Below are positions 26,534 through 35,523 of a DNA stretch of 64,000 nt, piece after piece (position 1 is the first letter of the stretch; every line of letters begins with the position of its first letter). Below the pieces are notes generated by a model. The model searched no databases, was not told the DNA's origin, and saw nothing but the letters and a program-made list of their open reading frames with translations. Made by a program: the position numbers and the translations under genes. The DNA is from Pigmentiphaga kullae (GTDB lineage: Bacteria > Pseudomonadota > Gammaproteobacteria > Burkholderiales > Burkholderiaceae_B): positions 1,364,001 through 1,428,000 of the forward strand of contig NZ_SGXC01000001.1 of the NCBI RefSeq assembly GCF_004216695.1, given 5' to 3'.

Positions 26534-26554
26534 GGGCCGGCGCGCAGCCGGCCC
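26534..26554 (+). terminator. GC hairpin after the porin gene
   Basis: GGGCCGGC (26534-26541) pairs perfectly with GCCGGCCC (26547-26554) around a 5-base loop, ten bases after the porin stop. No T tract, so it may be only a partial terminator before the MarR gene. Confidence 0.4.
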
Positions 26555-26591
26555 GCACGCATCATCGATCAACAGACGCGAGTATCCCTAC

Positions 26592-27065
26592 ATGTCGTCC
26601 GACCCCCGTGCGTTTCCGTCGCAATCGACTGTCCATCTCCAGATCGCGCGGACCTACGCGGCCTGCATCTCGGCCTTCGAGCAATACACCGACATCCATA
26701 TCGTCCGCTGGCGTGTGCTGTTCATGCTGTACAACCGCGGCGAATCCACCCAGAAGGAACTGGCCGAACACACCGGACTGGATGGCTGGTCCATCACCCG
26801 TGCCGTCAAGCCCATGGAGGAAGAGGGCTTCATCGAGCGCGAACTGGTGCGGTCCGACAACCGGCTGACCCTGGTCAAGCTCACGGCCGCCGGCCGCGCC
26901 CTGTACAAGCGGCTGGAAAAACGGCGCGAAGCCTTCCTGCGCCATGCGCTGCACGGGATGGGGCCGGACGAGGTCGAACTGATGGAGCGTCTCCTGGCCC
27001 GGGTCGAGTCCAACCTGGCCGATCCTGAACTGGCGGCGGCGTTCAAGCCGGATCCCGCCGCCTGA
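26592..27065 (+). CDS. MarR-family regulator
   Basis: 157 residues. Winged helix: FEQYTDIHIVRWRVLFMLY, then QKELAEHTGLDGWSITRAVKPMEEEGFIER with the wing VRSDNRLTLVKLTAAGR. The overall pattern is like MarR proteins controlling aromatic-acid catabolism. Same strand, 67 bases after the porin, so it is a plausible dedicated repressor of the 15.5-26.5 kb operon. Its own upstream spacer has only the GC hairpin and no obvious operator. Confidence 0.88.
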   Translation: MSSDPRAFPSQSTVHLQIARTYAACISAFEQYTDIHIVRWRVLFMLYNRGESTQKELAEHTGLDGWSITRAVKPMEEEGFIERELVRSDNRLTLVKLTAAGRALYKRLEKRREAFLRHALHGMGPDEVELMERLLARVESNLADPELAAAFKPDPAA

Positions 27066-27173
27066 CGGGCATGGCGCATTCATGAATTCCTGATATCAAT
27101 CTATAGGAACAATTCAATTCCGAAAAAGAATCCCCTTTGCTACCTTGAGCGGATCCCGTATCGGAATGCATGA

Positions 27174-28067
27174 ATGAAAGCAGTCTTTGGAGACTACGAC
27201 CAGGAAGCGCTGGACTACCAGTACGACAACCAGCGCTACTGCCCCACCTTCCGCCAGACCCTGGACGAGGGCGCGCGCCTGAGCCAGGAGGCCGTTTCCT
27301 TGCGCACGGAACACGACGTGCGCTGGGGCGCGCACCAGGATGCCCGGCTGGACATCTATGCGCCGGCCGGCGCCGGCCCTCATCCCGTCGTCGTCTACGT
27401 GCACGGCGGCGCCTGGCTGGGGCAGAACAAGGAAGAGAGCGCCTTCGCCGCGCCCGCCTTCGTGCGGGACGGCTGCATGTACGTGGCGCTGGGCTTTCCC
27501 CGCGCCTCGCAGGTTCCCTTCGCCGAGATGGTCGCGGCCGTGCGCGAAGGCGTCGGCTGGGTCGCGCGCAACATCGCCCGCCATGGCGGCGATCCTTCGC
27601 GCATCGTGCTGATCGGCCATTCCTCGGGCAGCCATCTGGTCACCCAGTGCCTGACCCACGACTGGACGGCGGCCGGCCTGCCGGGCAACGACTTCGCGGG
27701 CGCCGTGCTGGTCAGCGGCCTGGGCCATCTCGAACCCGTGCGCCTGTCGTATCGCAACCAGCGCCTGCACCTGACGCCCGAGCAGGTTCAGGAGTTCTCG
27801 CTGCTGGCCAACGAGCCCAGCGGCCGCACGCCGGTCGTGGTGGCGGTGGCCCGCGGCGACACCGACGAGTTCCGCCGCCAGAGCGGGGAAGTCGCCCGCT
27901 ACTGGCGCGAACGCGGCCTGCTGGCTTCCGAGCACGTGTTCGAAGGCCGCCATCACTTCGATGTGATCCTCGACCTGTGCGACCGGTCGAGCACCCTGTA
28001 TCGCGCCGTCATGCAGCTGATCGAGGGGAGCGGCGCCCGCCCCGACCAACGGAGAACCCCGACATGA
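27174..28067 (+). CDS. Alpha/beta-hydrolase (esterase/formamidase-like)
   Basis: 297 residues. The oxyanion-hole motif HGGAWLGQNKEESAFA and nucleophile elbow IGHSSGSHLV place it in the hormone-sensitive-lipase / kynurenine-formamidase-like group. The C-terminal EHVFEGRHHFDVILDL supplies the His. The upstream spacer (27066-27173) is AT-rich and holds a promoter-like region with ATTCATGAAT. The next gene, a Bug binding protein, overlaps by ATGA, so the pair probably imports and hydrolyses an ester or amide. The substrate is unknown. Confidence 0.85.
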   Translation: MKAVFGDYDQEALDYQYDNQRYCPTFRQTLDEGARLSQEAVSLRTEHDVRWGAHQDARLDIYAPAGAGPHPVVVYVHGGAWLGQNKEESAFAAPAFVRDGCMYVALGFPRASQVPFAEMVAAVREGVGWVARNIARHGGDPSRIVLIGHSSGSHLVTQCLTHDWTAAGLPGNDFAGAVLVSGLGHLEPVRLSYRNQRLHLTPEQVQEFSLLANEPSGRTPVVVAVARGDTDEFRRQSGEVARYWRERGLLASEHVFEGRHHFDVILDLCDRSSTLYRAVMQLIEGSGARPDQRRTPT

Positions 28068-29053
28068 GCAGCCTTCCCGATACGTCCCGCCGCGCGCTCG
28101 CGGCAGCCCTGGCGCTGTGCGCCGTCGGCACCGCCGCGCACGCCGCCGACAACTGGCCGTCGCGGCCCATACGCGTGGTCGTGCCCTACGCGCCCGGCAA
28201 CGCCGGCGACGTGACCTTCCGCATCGTCCAGCAGGAATTGGAAGCCCGCCTGGGCGCGAATTTCTACATCGATAACAAGAGCGGGGCGTCGGGCAACATC
28301 GGTGCCGAGGACGTGGTGCGGTCCGCGCCCGACGGCTATACGCTGCTGCTGGGCGCGACCAACAACTTCGTCACCAACCAGTACCTGGCCAGGCTGCGCT
28401 ACGACCCGGCCAAGGATCTCGTGCCGGTCACGGTCATCAATAACGCCCCGGCGGTGATCGTGGTCAATGCCAGCTTGCCGGCGAACAACCTGCCCGAACT
28501 GACCGCCTACGCCAAGAAGAACCCTGGCAAGCTCAACTACGGCACGCCGGGCAGCGGCACGGCGCCCCACTTGATCGGCGCGCTGTACGCGCAGTCCGCC
28601 GGCATAGAACTGGTGCACGTGCCTTATCGCGGCTCGCCGCCCGCGGTCCAGGCGCTGCTGGCGGGCGACGTCCAGATCTTCTTCGCCTCGGCCGGCATCA
28701 GCACCGTGGCGGGCCACATCGCCAGCGGCAAGCTCAAGCCGCTGGCCGTGGCGGCGCCGCAGCGCCTGCCCGCGCTGCCCCAGGTGCAGACCACCGCCGA
28801 GCAAGGCCTGCCCGACCTGGTGGCCGGCAACTGGTGGGGCCTGGCCGCCCCGGTGGGCACCGACCCCGCCATCGTCCAGAAGCTGGCCGACGCCGTGAAG
28901 GCCGCCGTCGCCAAGCCGGAAATCGCCCGGCAGTTCGAGAAACTGGGCCTGACCGCGGTCGGCAACAGCCCGGCCGAGTTCGGCGCCCAGATCCGGCGAG
29001 AGGCCGCCGTGTGGAAGGGCATCATCGAGAAGGCCGACATCAAGGCGGAGTGA
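28064..29053 (+). CDS. Bug (TctC-like) periplasmic binding protein
   Basis: 329 residues. Signal peptide ends at AAHAAD; the mature start [20 protein letters not shown] and [17 protein letters not shown] are the diagnostic Bug segments. It ends in [16 protein letters not shown], typical for the family. ATG overlaps the esterase stop. It probably binds the esterase substrate or product in the periplasm. No TctAB genes are present nearby, as is normal for Bug proteins. Confidence 0.93.
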   Translation: MSSLPDTSRRALAAALALCAVGTAAHAADNWPSRPIRVVVPYAPGNAGDVTFRIVQQELEARLGANFYIDNKSGASGNIGAEDVVRSAPDGYTLLLGATNNFVTNQYLARLRYDPAKDLVPVTVINNAPAVIVVNASLPANNLPELTAYAKKNPGKLNYGTPGSGTAPHLIGALYAQSAGIELVHVPYRGSPPAVQALLAGDVQIFFASAGISTVAGHIASGKLKPLAVAAPQRLPALPQVQTTAEQGLPDLVAGNWWGLAAPVGTDPAIVQKLADAVKAAVAKPEIARQFEKLGLTAVGNSPAEFGAQIRREAAVWKGIIEKADIKAE

Positions 29054-29145
29054 GCGCGCCAGGGGGCAGGCGCGGCCGGGCTGCAACCGGGGTGGGGGCG
29101 GTACAATGCCCCCAGCTCCTTTCACGACAACATAGGTTTCCCCCC

Positions 29146-30237
29146 ATGGCCCTCCAGTGCGGCATCGTGGGCCTGCCCAACGTCGGCAAGTCCACACTCT
29201 TCAACGCCTTGACCAAAGCCGGCATCGCCGCGGAAAACTACCCCTTCTGCACGATCGAACCCAACGTCGGCGTGGTCGAGGTTCCCGATCCGCGCCTCGA
29301 TGCCCTGTCCGCCATCGTCAAGCCCGAGCGCGTCGTGCCCGCCACCGTCGAATTCGTCGACATCGCCGGCCTGGTGGCCGGCGCCAGCACCGGCGAAGGC
29401 CTGGGCAACCAGTTCCTGGCCCACATCCGCGAAACCGACGCCATCGTCAACGTCGTGCGCTGCTTCGAGGATTCCAACGTCATCCATGTGGCCGGCAAGG
29501 TCGATCCCATCGCGGATATCGAGGTGATCGAGACCGAACTGGCGCTGGCCGACATGCAGACCGCCGAGAAGGCCGTCCACCGCAACAACAAGACCGCCCG
29601 GTCCGGCGACAAGGACGCCGCCAAGCTCGTGGCCGTGCTGGAGAAGTGCGTGGCCCAGCTCAACATGGCCAAGCCGATACGCGCGCTCGACCTGTCCGAC
29701 GAAGAGAAGGCCCTGATCAAGCCCCTGTGCTTCATCACCGCCAAGCCCGCCATGTACGTCGGCAACGTCAAGGAAGACGGCTTCACCAATAATCCCCTGC
29801 TGGACAAGCTGGTCGAATACGCCAACAAGCAGAACGCGCCTACCGTCGCCATCTGCGCCGCCATCGAGGCCGAACTGGGCGAGATGGAAGACGAGGACCG
29901 CGCGGTGTTCCTGGCCGACATGGGCATGGAAGAGCCCGGCCTGAACCGCCTGATCCGCGCCGGCTTCAAGCTGCTGGGCCTGCAGACCTACTTCACCGCC
30001 GGCGTGAAGGAAGTGCGCGCCTGGACCGTGCCCATCGGCGCCACCGCGCCGCAGGCCGCGGGCGTGATCCACACCGACTTCGAGCGCGGCTTCATCCGCG
30101 CGCAGACCATCGCGTTCGATGACTTCATCCAGTACAAGGGCGAAGCGGGCGCGAAGGAAGCGGGGAAGATGCGGGCGGAAGGGAAGGAGTACATCGTCAA
30201 GGATGGGGATGTGATGAACTTCTTGTTCAACGTCTGA
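29146..30237 (+). CDS. ychF: Redox/ribosome-associated GTPase YchF (OLA1 family)
   Basis: 363 residues, the standard length. P-loop [18 protein letters not shown]3 region [22 protein letters not shown], and the TGS-like C-terminal domain ending [12 protein letters not shown]. It is a P-loop ATPase/GTPase of the Obg branch that binds ribosomes. In related genomes it follows pth closely; here about 15 kb separate them. Ends before a hairpin shared with the convergent GST gene. Confidence 0.97.
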   Translation: MALQCGIVGLPNVGKSTLFNALTKAGIAAENYPFCTIEPNVGVVEVPDPRLDALSAIVKPERVVPATVEFVDIAGLVAGASTGEGLGNQFLAHIRETDAIVNVVRCFEDSNVIHVAGKVDPIADIEVIETELALADMQTAEKAVHRNNKTARSGDKDAAKLVAVLEKCVAQLNMAKPIRALDLSDEEKALIKPLCFITAKPAMYVGNVKEDGFTNNPLLDKLVEYANKQNAPTVAICAAIEAELGEMEDEDRAVFLADMGMEEPGLNRLIRAGFKLLGLQTYFTAGVKEVRAWTVPIGATAPQAAGVIHTDFERGFIRAQTIAFDDFIQYKGEAGAKEAGKMRAEGKEYIVKDGDVMNFLFNV

Positions 30238-30278
30238 CCATGCTTGCGCCTACCCGGGAACGGGTGGGCCGTTTCTCG

Positions 30279-30313
30279 ACATCCCCGACCTGGCGTGCCC
30301 TGGGCGGGGATGT
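30279..30313. terminator. Hairpin between convergent ychF and GST genes
   Basis: ACATCCCCG (30279-30287) pairs with CGGGGATGT (30305-30313); a short T-rich stretch follows on the plus strand. It lies in the 91-base spacer between the two stops and could terminate both transcripts. Confidence 0.6.
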
Positions 30314-30328
30314 TTCATTTGTGCGCGA

Positions 30329-30952
30329 TCAAGCCCCCGTTGCCGGCGCGGGCAGCGTGACCCCCTTGCGCACCGCCGGCCTTGCAGCCACGCGCTCATG
30401 CCATGCCGACAAATGCCGATGCCGGCTGAAGTCGAAGCCGATGATGCGCGCGATGTGCGTCCAGCCGAAGGTCGCGATGTCGGCGATGGAGTACGCGTCG
30501 CCGGCCAGGTAGGGATGCCCGGCCAGGCGGGCGTCGAGCACGGCGAAGATGTCTTCCGTCAGGCCCTGGTAGCGGGCGATGGCGGTGGGCAGGCGTTCCT
30601 GGGCGAACAGCTCGAAATGCACGCGCTGTCCGATGATGGGCCCCATGCTGGACGCATGGAACTGCAGCCACTTGATCGCCTCCCAACGCCCCAGGGTGTC
30701 GCGCGGCAGCAGCCGGCCGGTCTTTTCGGCGAGATAGAGCAGGATGGCGGCCGATTCGAACAGCGCGACGCCGGTGGCATCGTCGGTCATCGCGGGAATG
30801 CGGCCATGCGGGTTGAGCGCCAGGAAGTCCGGCTGCCGGTGGTCGCCCTGGTCGATGCGCACATGATGCAGGCGATAGGGCAGCGCCAGTTCTTCCAGGG
30901 CGATGGTGGCCTTGAAGCCGTTGGGCGAGCTGTCGGTGTAGAGGTCGATCAT
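30329..30952 (-). CDS. Glutathione S-transferase, nu-class (YfcG/YghU-like)
   Basis: 207 residues. Thioredoxin-fold N terminus MIDLYTDSSPNGFKATIALEEL with the SPNG motif of disulfide-reductase-type nu-class GSTs, the cis-Pro segment NPHGRIPAMTDD, then an all-helical C domain (YSIADIATFGWTHIARI). It is probably a glutathione-dependent disulfide reductase or detoxification enzyme. Divergent from a LysR gene across 108 bases with two dyads, so it is a candidate target of that regulator. Confidence 0.9.
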   Translation of the reverse strand: MIDLYTDSSPNGFKATIALEELALPYRLHHVRIDQGDHRQPDFLALNPHGRIPAMTDDATGVALFESAAILLYLAEKTGRLLPRDTLGRWEAIKWLQFHASSMGPIIGQRVHFELFAQERLPTAIARYQGLTEDIFAVLDARLAGHPYLAGDAYSIADIATFGWTHIARIIGFDFSRHRHLSAWHERVAARPAVRKGVTLPAPATGA

Positions 30953-30993
30953 GAAGAAGAAGGGCTAAACTCGAAAGGGGATGGGTTCGTACA

Positions 30994-31058
30994 TTTTCCT
31001 CACCGGAAAAGGAAAAACAAAACGATTTGAGCTGCTCCTAAAATTTAGAAAATCTAAA
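30994..31058. promoter_or_regulatory. Two dyads in the GST/LysR divergent spacer
   Basis: TTTTCC-TCACC-GGAAAA at 30994-31010 and TTTAGA-AAA-TCTAAA at 31044-31058. The latter is a perfect LysR-style T-N11-A element ending two bases before the lysR ATG, consistent with autorepression. The former lies 42 bases upstream of the GST start. Confidence 0.55.
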
Positions 31059-31060
31059 CC

Positions 31061-31942
31061 ATGAGTCCTGTGTTTCCTCTTCTTGCCCTGCGCGCATTTG
31101 CGGAGGTCGGGCGCCATGGCAGCATGAAGCGCGCGGCCGCATCGCTGGGGGTCACGTCGGGGGCCGTCAGCCAGCAGATCCGTCAGTTGGAAGAGCGGGT
31201 CGGCATGCCGTTGTTCCTTCGCAGCCATCACAAGATGGTGCTGACCGAAGCGGGAGCGCGGGTGCATCCGTTGCTGCGGGGCGCGTTCGACCAGATCGAG
31301 CATGCCCTGCGGATGCTGGAAACCGAACGCGCCCGCAAGACGATCTCGCTCAGCACGGTGCCTTCCTTCGCCGCTTCCTGGCTGGTGCCCAGGCTGGGTA
31401 GCTTCACCACCCGCCATCCGGACATCGAGATCCGCGTCGAGGCCTCCACGGCGCTGGCGGATCTGCGGCGAGATGGGGTCGATATCGCCATCCGCCACGG
31501 GCTGGGCGATTATCCGGACCTGTTGTCGGAGCGTCTGATGACGCCGGTGCTGGTTCCGGTCGGCAGTCCCGCGCTGCTCGCGGCGGGCGCGCCGATCCGC
31601 GAGCCCGCCGACTGCCTGGCTTATCCGCTGCTGCAGGATGCCGACCGCGCGGACTGGGCGCTGTGGCTGGCGGCGCATGGCGAATCCGATGATCCGCGCG
31701 CCGCGCGCGGCACGGCGTTCGAGGACGACTATCTGCTGATCCGCGCGGCCCAGGCCGGGCAGGGGCTGGCGCTGGTGCCCCGGGAGTACGCGCGCGAGGA
31801 GATCGCCGCAGGCCGCCTCGCGCAGGCGCTGGACAAGCCCTGGCCGGCACGCTTCGCCTACTACCTGGTGATGCGGCCGGACGTGGCGCTGCGGCCGGAG
31901 GTCGGGGCGTTCGTGGATTGGATCAAGGAGCAGGCGCGGTAG
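31061..31942 (+). CDS. LysR-family regulator (GcvA-like)
   Basis: 293 residues. N-terminal helix-turn-helix [36 protein letters not shown], followed by a two-lobed effector domain (TISLSTVPSFAASWLVPRLGSF). The wording of the domain is closest to the GcvA group. Divergent from the GST. Its last 82 bases overlap, on the opposite strand, the end of the MFS gene. Confidence 0.92.
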   Translation: MSPVFPLLALRAFAEVGRHGSMKRAAASLGVTSGAVSQQIRQLEERVGMPLFLRSHHKMVLTEAGARVHPLLRGAFDQIEHALRMLETERARKTISLSTVPSFAASWLVPRLGSFTTRHPDIEIRVEASTALADLRRDGVDIAIRHGLGDYPDLLSERLMTPVLVPVGSPALLAAGAPIREPADCLAYPLLQDADRADWALWLAAHGESDDPRAARGTAFEDDYLLIRAAQAGQGLALVPREYAREEIAAGRLAQALDKPWPARFAYYLVMRPDVALRPEVGAFVDWIKEQAR

Positions 31943-33441
31943 GCAGCGGGTCTGAGCAGTAGCCAGGCCGCCAGCGCCCCCGCCAGGGCCAGCGCCGCCA
32001 GGACGAGAAGCAGGGCGCGGAAGGCGTCGGCGTACACCGCCACCAGTAGGGCCCGGCCTTCGCCGCCGAGCTGCGCGGCCGCATGGTCCAGCGCTCCCGC
32101 CGCCATGTCGTTGGCGATGGCCGCAATGGCGGCCGGTTCGTGCAAGGCCTGAGCCAGGCCCGTCTGCGTCAGCGCCAGCAGCAGCGCCGCCGCGGCCGCG
32201 AGCGCGACCGCCTCGCCCGCGAGCCGCATGGTCGAGAAGATGCCGGTAGCCATGCCCGCGCGCTCCTTCGGCACCACGCTGACCGACAGGTCGTCCATCA
32301 GTCCCCACGGTAGCCCGGTGCCCGCGCCTATCAGCAGCATGGGCCAGACGATGGCCGTGGACTGCTGGCCCAACGGTATCGCGGCCAGCCACACCAGCCC
32401 GGCGGCCGCCACCACCAGGCCCGCCGCGGACAGCCCGCCCGCCGGATACCTGCGCGCCAGCATCCCCGCCAGGAACGGCACGATGGCCATGGGCAGAGAC
32501 AGCGGGATCATCATCAGGCCGGCCTGGATCTCCGAATAGCCTTCGACGCCGATGAAGCCTATGGGCAGGAGGATCAGCAGCACGACGAAGCACACGGCCG
32601 TCGCCAGCGGCAGCAATTGCACGCCCACGAAACGGCGATAGCGGAACAGCGACAGATCGAGCATGGGCCGCGCCTGCCGCCGCTCGATGGCGACGAACGC
32701 CGCCAGCAGGGCGAGCGATCCGCCCAGCAGCGCGAGCACGGCCGGACTGGTCCAGCCGTATTGGGGGCCGGTCACGATGCCGAAGATCAGCAGGCTTAGC
32801 GCGGCGGTGAAGGTCGCGGTTCCCCAGGCGTCGATGCCGCGCGCGTCCGGATCGCGCGTCTCGCGCATCCGTGGTACGCCCACGAACAGCACCAGCAGGC
32901 CGATGCCCGTGCCCGACAGGAAGATGGCCCGCCAGCCGAAGTGCTCGATCAGCAGGCCCGACCAGATCGGCCCGAAGGCCAGGCCGCCGCCGAACGTGGT
33001 GCCCAGCAGGCTGAAGGCGCGCGTGCGCGCCGGGCCGTCGAACTCCTGGGCCAGCGAGGCCGCGCCGCCCGCCATGGCCATCGCCGCCGCGATGCCCTGC
33101 GCGCCGCGCAGCAGGTCCAGCACCAGCAGATTGGGGGCGAAGGCGGTCACGGCCGACAGCAGGGTGAAGCCGAGCACCCCCAGGCGGAAGATGCGCTTGC
33201 GGCCGTACTGGTCGGCCAGCGTGCCGGCCGCCAGCACGAAGCTGCCGAACGCGAGCACGAAGGCGTTCACGATCCAGGCCAGCGCGATGGGGCTGCCGCC
33301 GAGGTCCCGCGCGATGGCCGGGGTAGCCACGGCGGGACCGGTGAAGCTGAGCGGCATCATGAGTCCCGCCAGGCAGACGGCGGCCAGGACGATGGCCTTG
33401 CCGGCGTCGGCGTGGTGGTGGGTGGAGGCGGTCGTTTCCAT
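31861..33441 (-). CDS. MFS drug-efflux permease, 14-segment DHA2 family
   Basis: 526 residues with about 14 hydrophobic segments. Motif A is LADQYGRKRIFRLG, and the motif C-like region is GLAFGPIWSGLLIEHFGWRAIF. The last 28 residues (after LLLRPAAYRAC) are polar and coded antisense to the lysR 3' end, so they are probably an extension rather than part of the fold. Preceded after seven bases by an SDR gene on the same strand; together they are probably controlled by the TetR protein divergent from the SDR. Confidence 0.9.
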   Translation of the reverse strand: METTASTHHHADAGKAIVLAAVCLAGLMMPLSFTGPAVATPAIARDLGGSPIALAWIVNAFVLAFGSFVLAAGTLADQYGRKRIFRLGVLGFTLLSAVTAFAPNLLVLDLLRGAQGIAAAMAMAGGAASLAQEFDGPARTRAFSLLGTTFGGGLAFGPIWSGLLIEHFGWRAIFLSGTGIGLLVLFVGVPRMRETRDPDARGIDAWGTATFTAALSLLIFGIVTGPQYGWTSPAVLALLGGSLALLAAFVAIERRQARPMLDLSLFRYRRFVGVQLLPLATAVCFVVLLILLPIGFIGVEGYSEIQAGLMMIPLSLPMAIVPFLAGMLARRYPAGGLSAAGLVVAAAGLVWLAAIPLGQQSTAIVWPMLLIGAGTGLPWGLMDDLSVSVVPKERAGMATGIFSTMRLAGEAVALAAAAALLLALTQTGLAQALHEPAAIAAIANDMAAGALDHAAAQLGGEGRALLVAVYADAFRALLLVLAALALAGALAAWLLLRPAAYRACSLIQSTNAPTSGRSATSGRITR

Positions 33442-33448
33442 GTCCGGC

Positions 33449-34189
33449 TCAGATGTTGTAGCCGCCGTCTATGGTCAGCGCGGTGCCGGTGACGAAGCGG
33501 CTCTCGGCGCTGGCCAGATAGGCGACCAGCCCGGCCACGTCCTCGCCTTCGCCGTAGTGCCCCAGCGCCATCAGCGCGCGCAGGCCGTCCGCGCGGTCGC
33601 CGTCGGCCGGGTTCATGTCGGTGTCGATCGGGCCGGGCTGGACCAGGTTGGCGGTGATGCCGCGCGGGCCCAGGTCGCGCGCCATGCCCTTGGTCAGGCC
33701 GATCAGCGCGGACTTGCTCATGGCATAGAGCGTCGAGCCGGGGGCCGGCACGCGATCGGCGTTGCAGCTGCCGATCGTGATGATGCGGCCGCCTTGCCCC
33801 ATGCGCGCCGCCGCGGCCTGGGCGCCCGTGAAGGCGGCGCGCACGTTCACCGCCATCACGCGGTCGAATTCCTCGACGGTGAAGTCCTCCAGCGCTTTCC
33901 AGTAGCCGATCCCGGCGTTGCTGACCAGGATGTCGAGCCGGCCGAATTCCTCCACGACACGCGCCACCGCCTGCGCGGGGGCGTGCGGCTCGGCGCTGTC
34001 GCTGCGCAGGGCCACGGCGCGCCGGCCCGTTGCGCGCAGTTCGCCGGCCACCGCCTCGGCCTTGTCCGGCGAACTGGCGTAGGTGATCGCCACATCCGCG
34101 CCCTCGCGCGCCAGGCGCAGCGCGATGGCCGCGCCTATGCCACGGCTCGCGCCGGTTACCAAGGCCACTTTTCCTGACAATCGGGACAT
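33449..34189 (-). CDS. SDR-family oxidoreductase (FabG-like)
   Basis: 246 residues from MSRLSGKVALVTG, preceded by GGAG. It is complete: TGASRGIGAA cofactor loop, ILVSNAGIG, catalytic Ser in TIGSCNADR and Tyr/Lys in STLYAMSKSAL, and the final ALTIDGGYN. A normal, probably NADP-dependent carbonyl reductase. Upstream partner of the MFS exporter and divergent from a TetR repressor, an arrangement common for quinone- or drug-responsive efflux systems. Confidence 0.92.
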   Translation of the reverse strand: MSRLSGKVALVTGASRGIGAAIALRLAREGADVAITYASSPDKAEAVAGELRATGRRAVALRSDSAEPHAPAQAVARVVEEFGRLDILVSNAGIGYWKALEDFTVEEFDRVMAVNVRAAFTGAQAAAARMGQGGRIITIGSCNADRVPAPGSTLYAMSKSALIGLTKGMARDLGPRGITANLVQPGPIDTDMNPADGDRADGLRALMALGHYGEGEDVAGLVAYLASAESRFVTGTALTIDGGYNI

Positions 34190-34205
34190 GCTTTGCTCCA
34201 TTTCC

Positions 34206-34274
34206 ATAATGATCGTTATAAAATGATCCCCGACCTCTTCACGGAGCGTCAAGAATTTTTATATCGATCGTTAC
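34206..34274. promoter_or_regulatory. Two copies of a TetR-type operator (ATAAYGATCRTTAT-like)
   Basis: ATAATGATCGTTAT at 34206-34219 (12 of 14 positions symmetric) and the related ATATCGATCGTTAC at 34261-34274, sharing the core GATCGTTA. The first lies just upstream of the SDR start, the second 15 bases before the tetR ATG. This is consistent with repression of both transcripts. Confidence 0.6.
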
Positions 34275-34288
34275 AAAAAAGGTGCGAT

Positions 34289-34882
34289 ATGGCTGAACGG
34301 GGACGCCCGCGCGGCTTCGACCGCGACGCGGCCTTGCAGCGGGCAATGGAAGTTTTCTGGGAGCGCGGCTATGAAGGCACGTCGCTGTCGGACCTGACGA
34401 CGGCGATGGGCATCAACGCGCCCAGCCTGTACGGGGCCTTCGGCGGCAAGGAGGCCCTGTTCCGCGAGGCCGTGGAGCGCTATCGCCACACCGACGGCGG
34501 GATGACCGACGTGGCGCTGCGCAAGGGCAAGACCGCGCGGGCGGCGGTCGAAGGCATGCTGATGGCCGCCGCGACGGCGCTGACGCTGCCGGGCAAGCCC
34601 AAGGGATGCTTCGTGGTGCTGGGGGCGACCAACTGCACGCCGGCCAATCAAGGCATGGCGGCGTTCCTGCGGAGCCATCGGCTGGCCTCGACCCAGCACG
34701 TGCGCGAACGGCTGGAACAGGGGGTGGCCGATGGGGAACTGTCGCCGGAGGTCGACCTGGATACGCTGGCCCGGTATTTCACGACTGTCGTGCAGGGCAT
34801 GTCGTTGCAGGCGCGGGATGGAGTAAAGCGCGCGGAACTGGAGCGAGTGGCCCGGGCCGCAATGGCGATCTGGCCAGGGTAG
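34289..34882 (+). CDS. TetR-family repressor
   Basis: 197 residues from MAERGRPRGFDRDAAL. Helix-turn-helix: GYEGTSLSDLTTAMGINAPSLYGAFGGKEALFREAVERY. The C-terminal ligand domain includes GCFVVLGATNCTP, typical of the AcrR-like group that regulates SDR/efflux pairs. Divergent from the SDR-MFS operon with two operator-like dyads in between. Confidence 0.92.
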   Translation: MAERGRPRGFDRDAALQRAMEVFWERGYEGTSLSDLTTAMGINAPSLYGAFGGKEALFREAVERYRHTDGGMTDVALRKGKTARAAVEGMLMAAATALTLPGKPKGCFVVLGATNCTPANQGMAAFLRSHRLASTQHVRERLEQGVADGELSPEVDLDTLARYFTTVVQGMSLQARDGVKRAELERVARAAMAIWPG

Positions 34883-34936
34883 TCCCGGACCTTCCTGCGG
34901 TGGACGCTGCTTTCGCCGATGGCTTCGCCTCGTCCT

Positions 34937-35404
34937 TCAGGCGCGTTCGCTGACCACGGCGCGCCACGATTCGTACAACTGCGGCGCGGGCGAAATCGGA
35001 TAGTGGACGATGTTGATGGACTGTTCCGACAACGGCAGGGCCAGTTCGCGGTAGACCGGCGCGGACGACAGTCCGTAGGGTTCGGCGTCGTCGTTCGAAT
35101 AGGCGTAGAAGACCTCGCGTATGCCGGTCATGTGGATCGCGGCCAGGCACATCGGGCAGGGTTGCGCGCTGGCGTACACCACACAGCCGTCCAGGCGCGG
35201 CGAGCCCAGCGCGCGGCAGGCCGCGCGGATGGCGGACAGCTCGGCGTGGGCGGTGGGGTCGGCGCACGAGAGTATCTGGTTGACGCCGGTACCGATGACC
35301 GAACCATTCCTGACGATGACCGCGCCGAAGGGGCGGCCGCCGCATTCCGCGTTCTTGCGGGCGAGATCGACCGCCATGCGCAGGAAATGCTCGGGCATGT
35401 TCAT
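34937..35404 (-). CDS. Nucleobase/nucleoside deaminase (GuaD-like)
   Basis: 155 residues from MNMPEHFLRMAV, preceded by GGGAG. Zinc-dependent deaminase signatures: THAELSAIRAACRALG-type AHAE (here PTAHAELSA) and QPCPMCLAAI. The C-terminal sequence around YPISPAPQLYESWRAV matches the guanine-deaminase branch (B. subtilis GuaD-like) better than tRNA deaminase TadA. It would release ammonia from guanine or a related base. It is divergent from a CynR-like regulator. Confidence 0.85.
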   Translation of the reverse strand: MNMPEHFLRMAVDLARKNAECGGRPFGAVIVRNGSVIGTGVNQILSCADPTAHAELSAIRAACRALGSPRLDGCVVYASAQPCPMCLAAIHMTGIREVFYAYSNDDAEPYGLSSAPVYRELALPLSEQSINIVHYPISPAPQLYESWRAVVSERA

Positions 35405-35485
35405 GTTGCTGTCTCCCAATGAGGACGGATCGATGGCAGGACATCGATCTTACGTTGCGCGATCAATAAGGTAAAAGACGGATTT

Positions 35486-35502
35486 ATTATCTTTTCGATA
35501 AT
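35486..35502. promoter_or_regulatory. LysR-type box between deaminase and cynR-like gene
   Basis: ATTATC-TTTTC-GATAAT, a perfect 6-5-6 inverted repeat, 22 bases before the regulator's ATG in an AT-rich spacer. It fits a LysR-family T-N11-A site. Confidence 0.6.
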
Positions 35503-35523
35503 TTCTTCTTATAAGGTCCGTCC

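Noticed and set aside
27078-27089. ATTCATGAAT palindrome upstream of the esterase gene
   Set aside because: Short and not placed at an evident promoter distance; could be chance in an AT-rich spacer.
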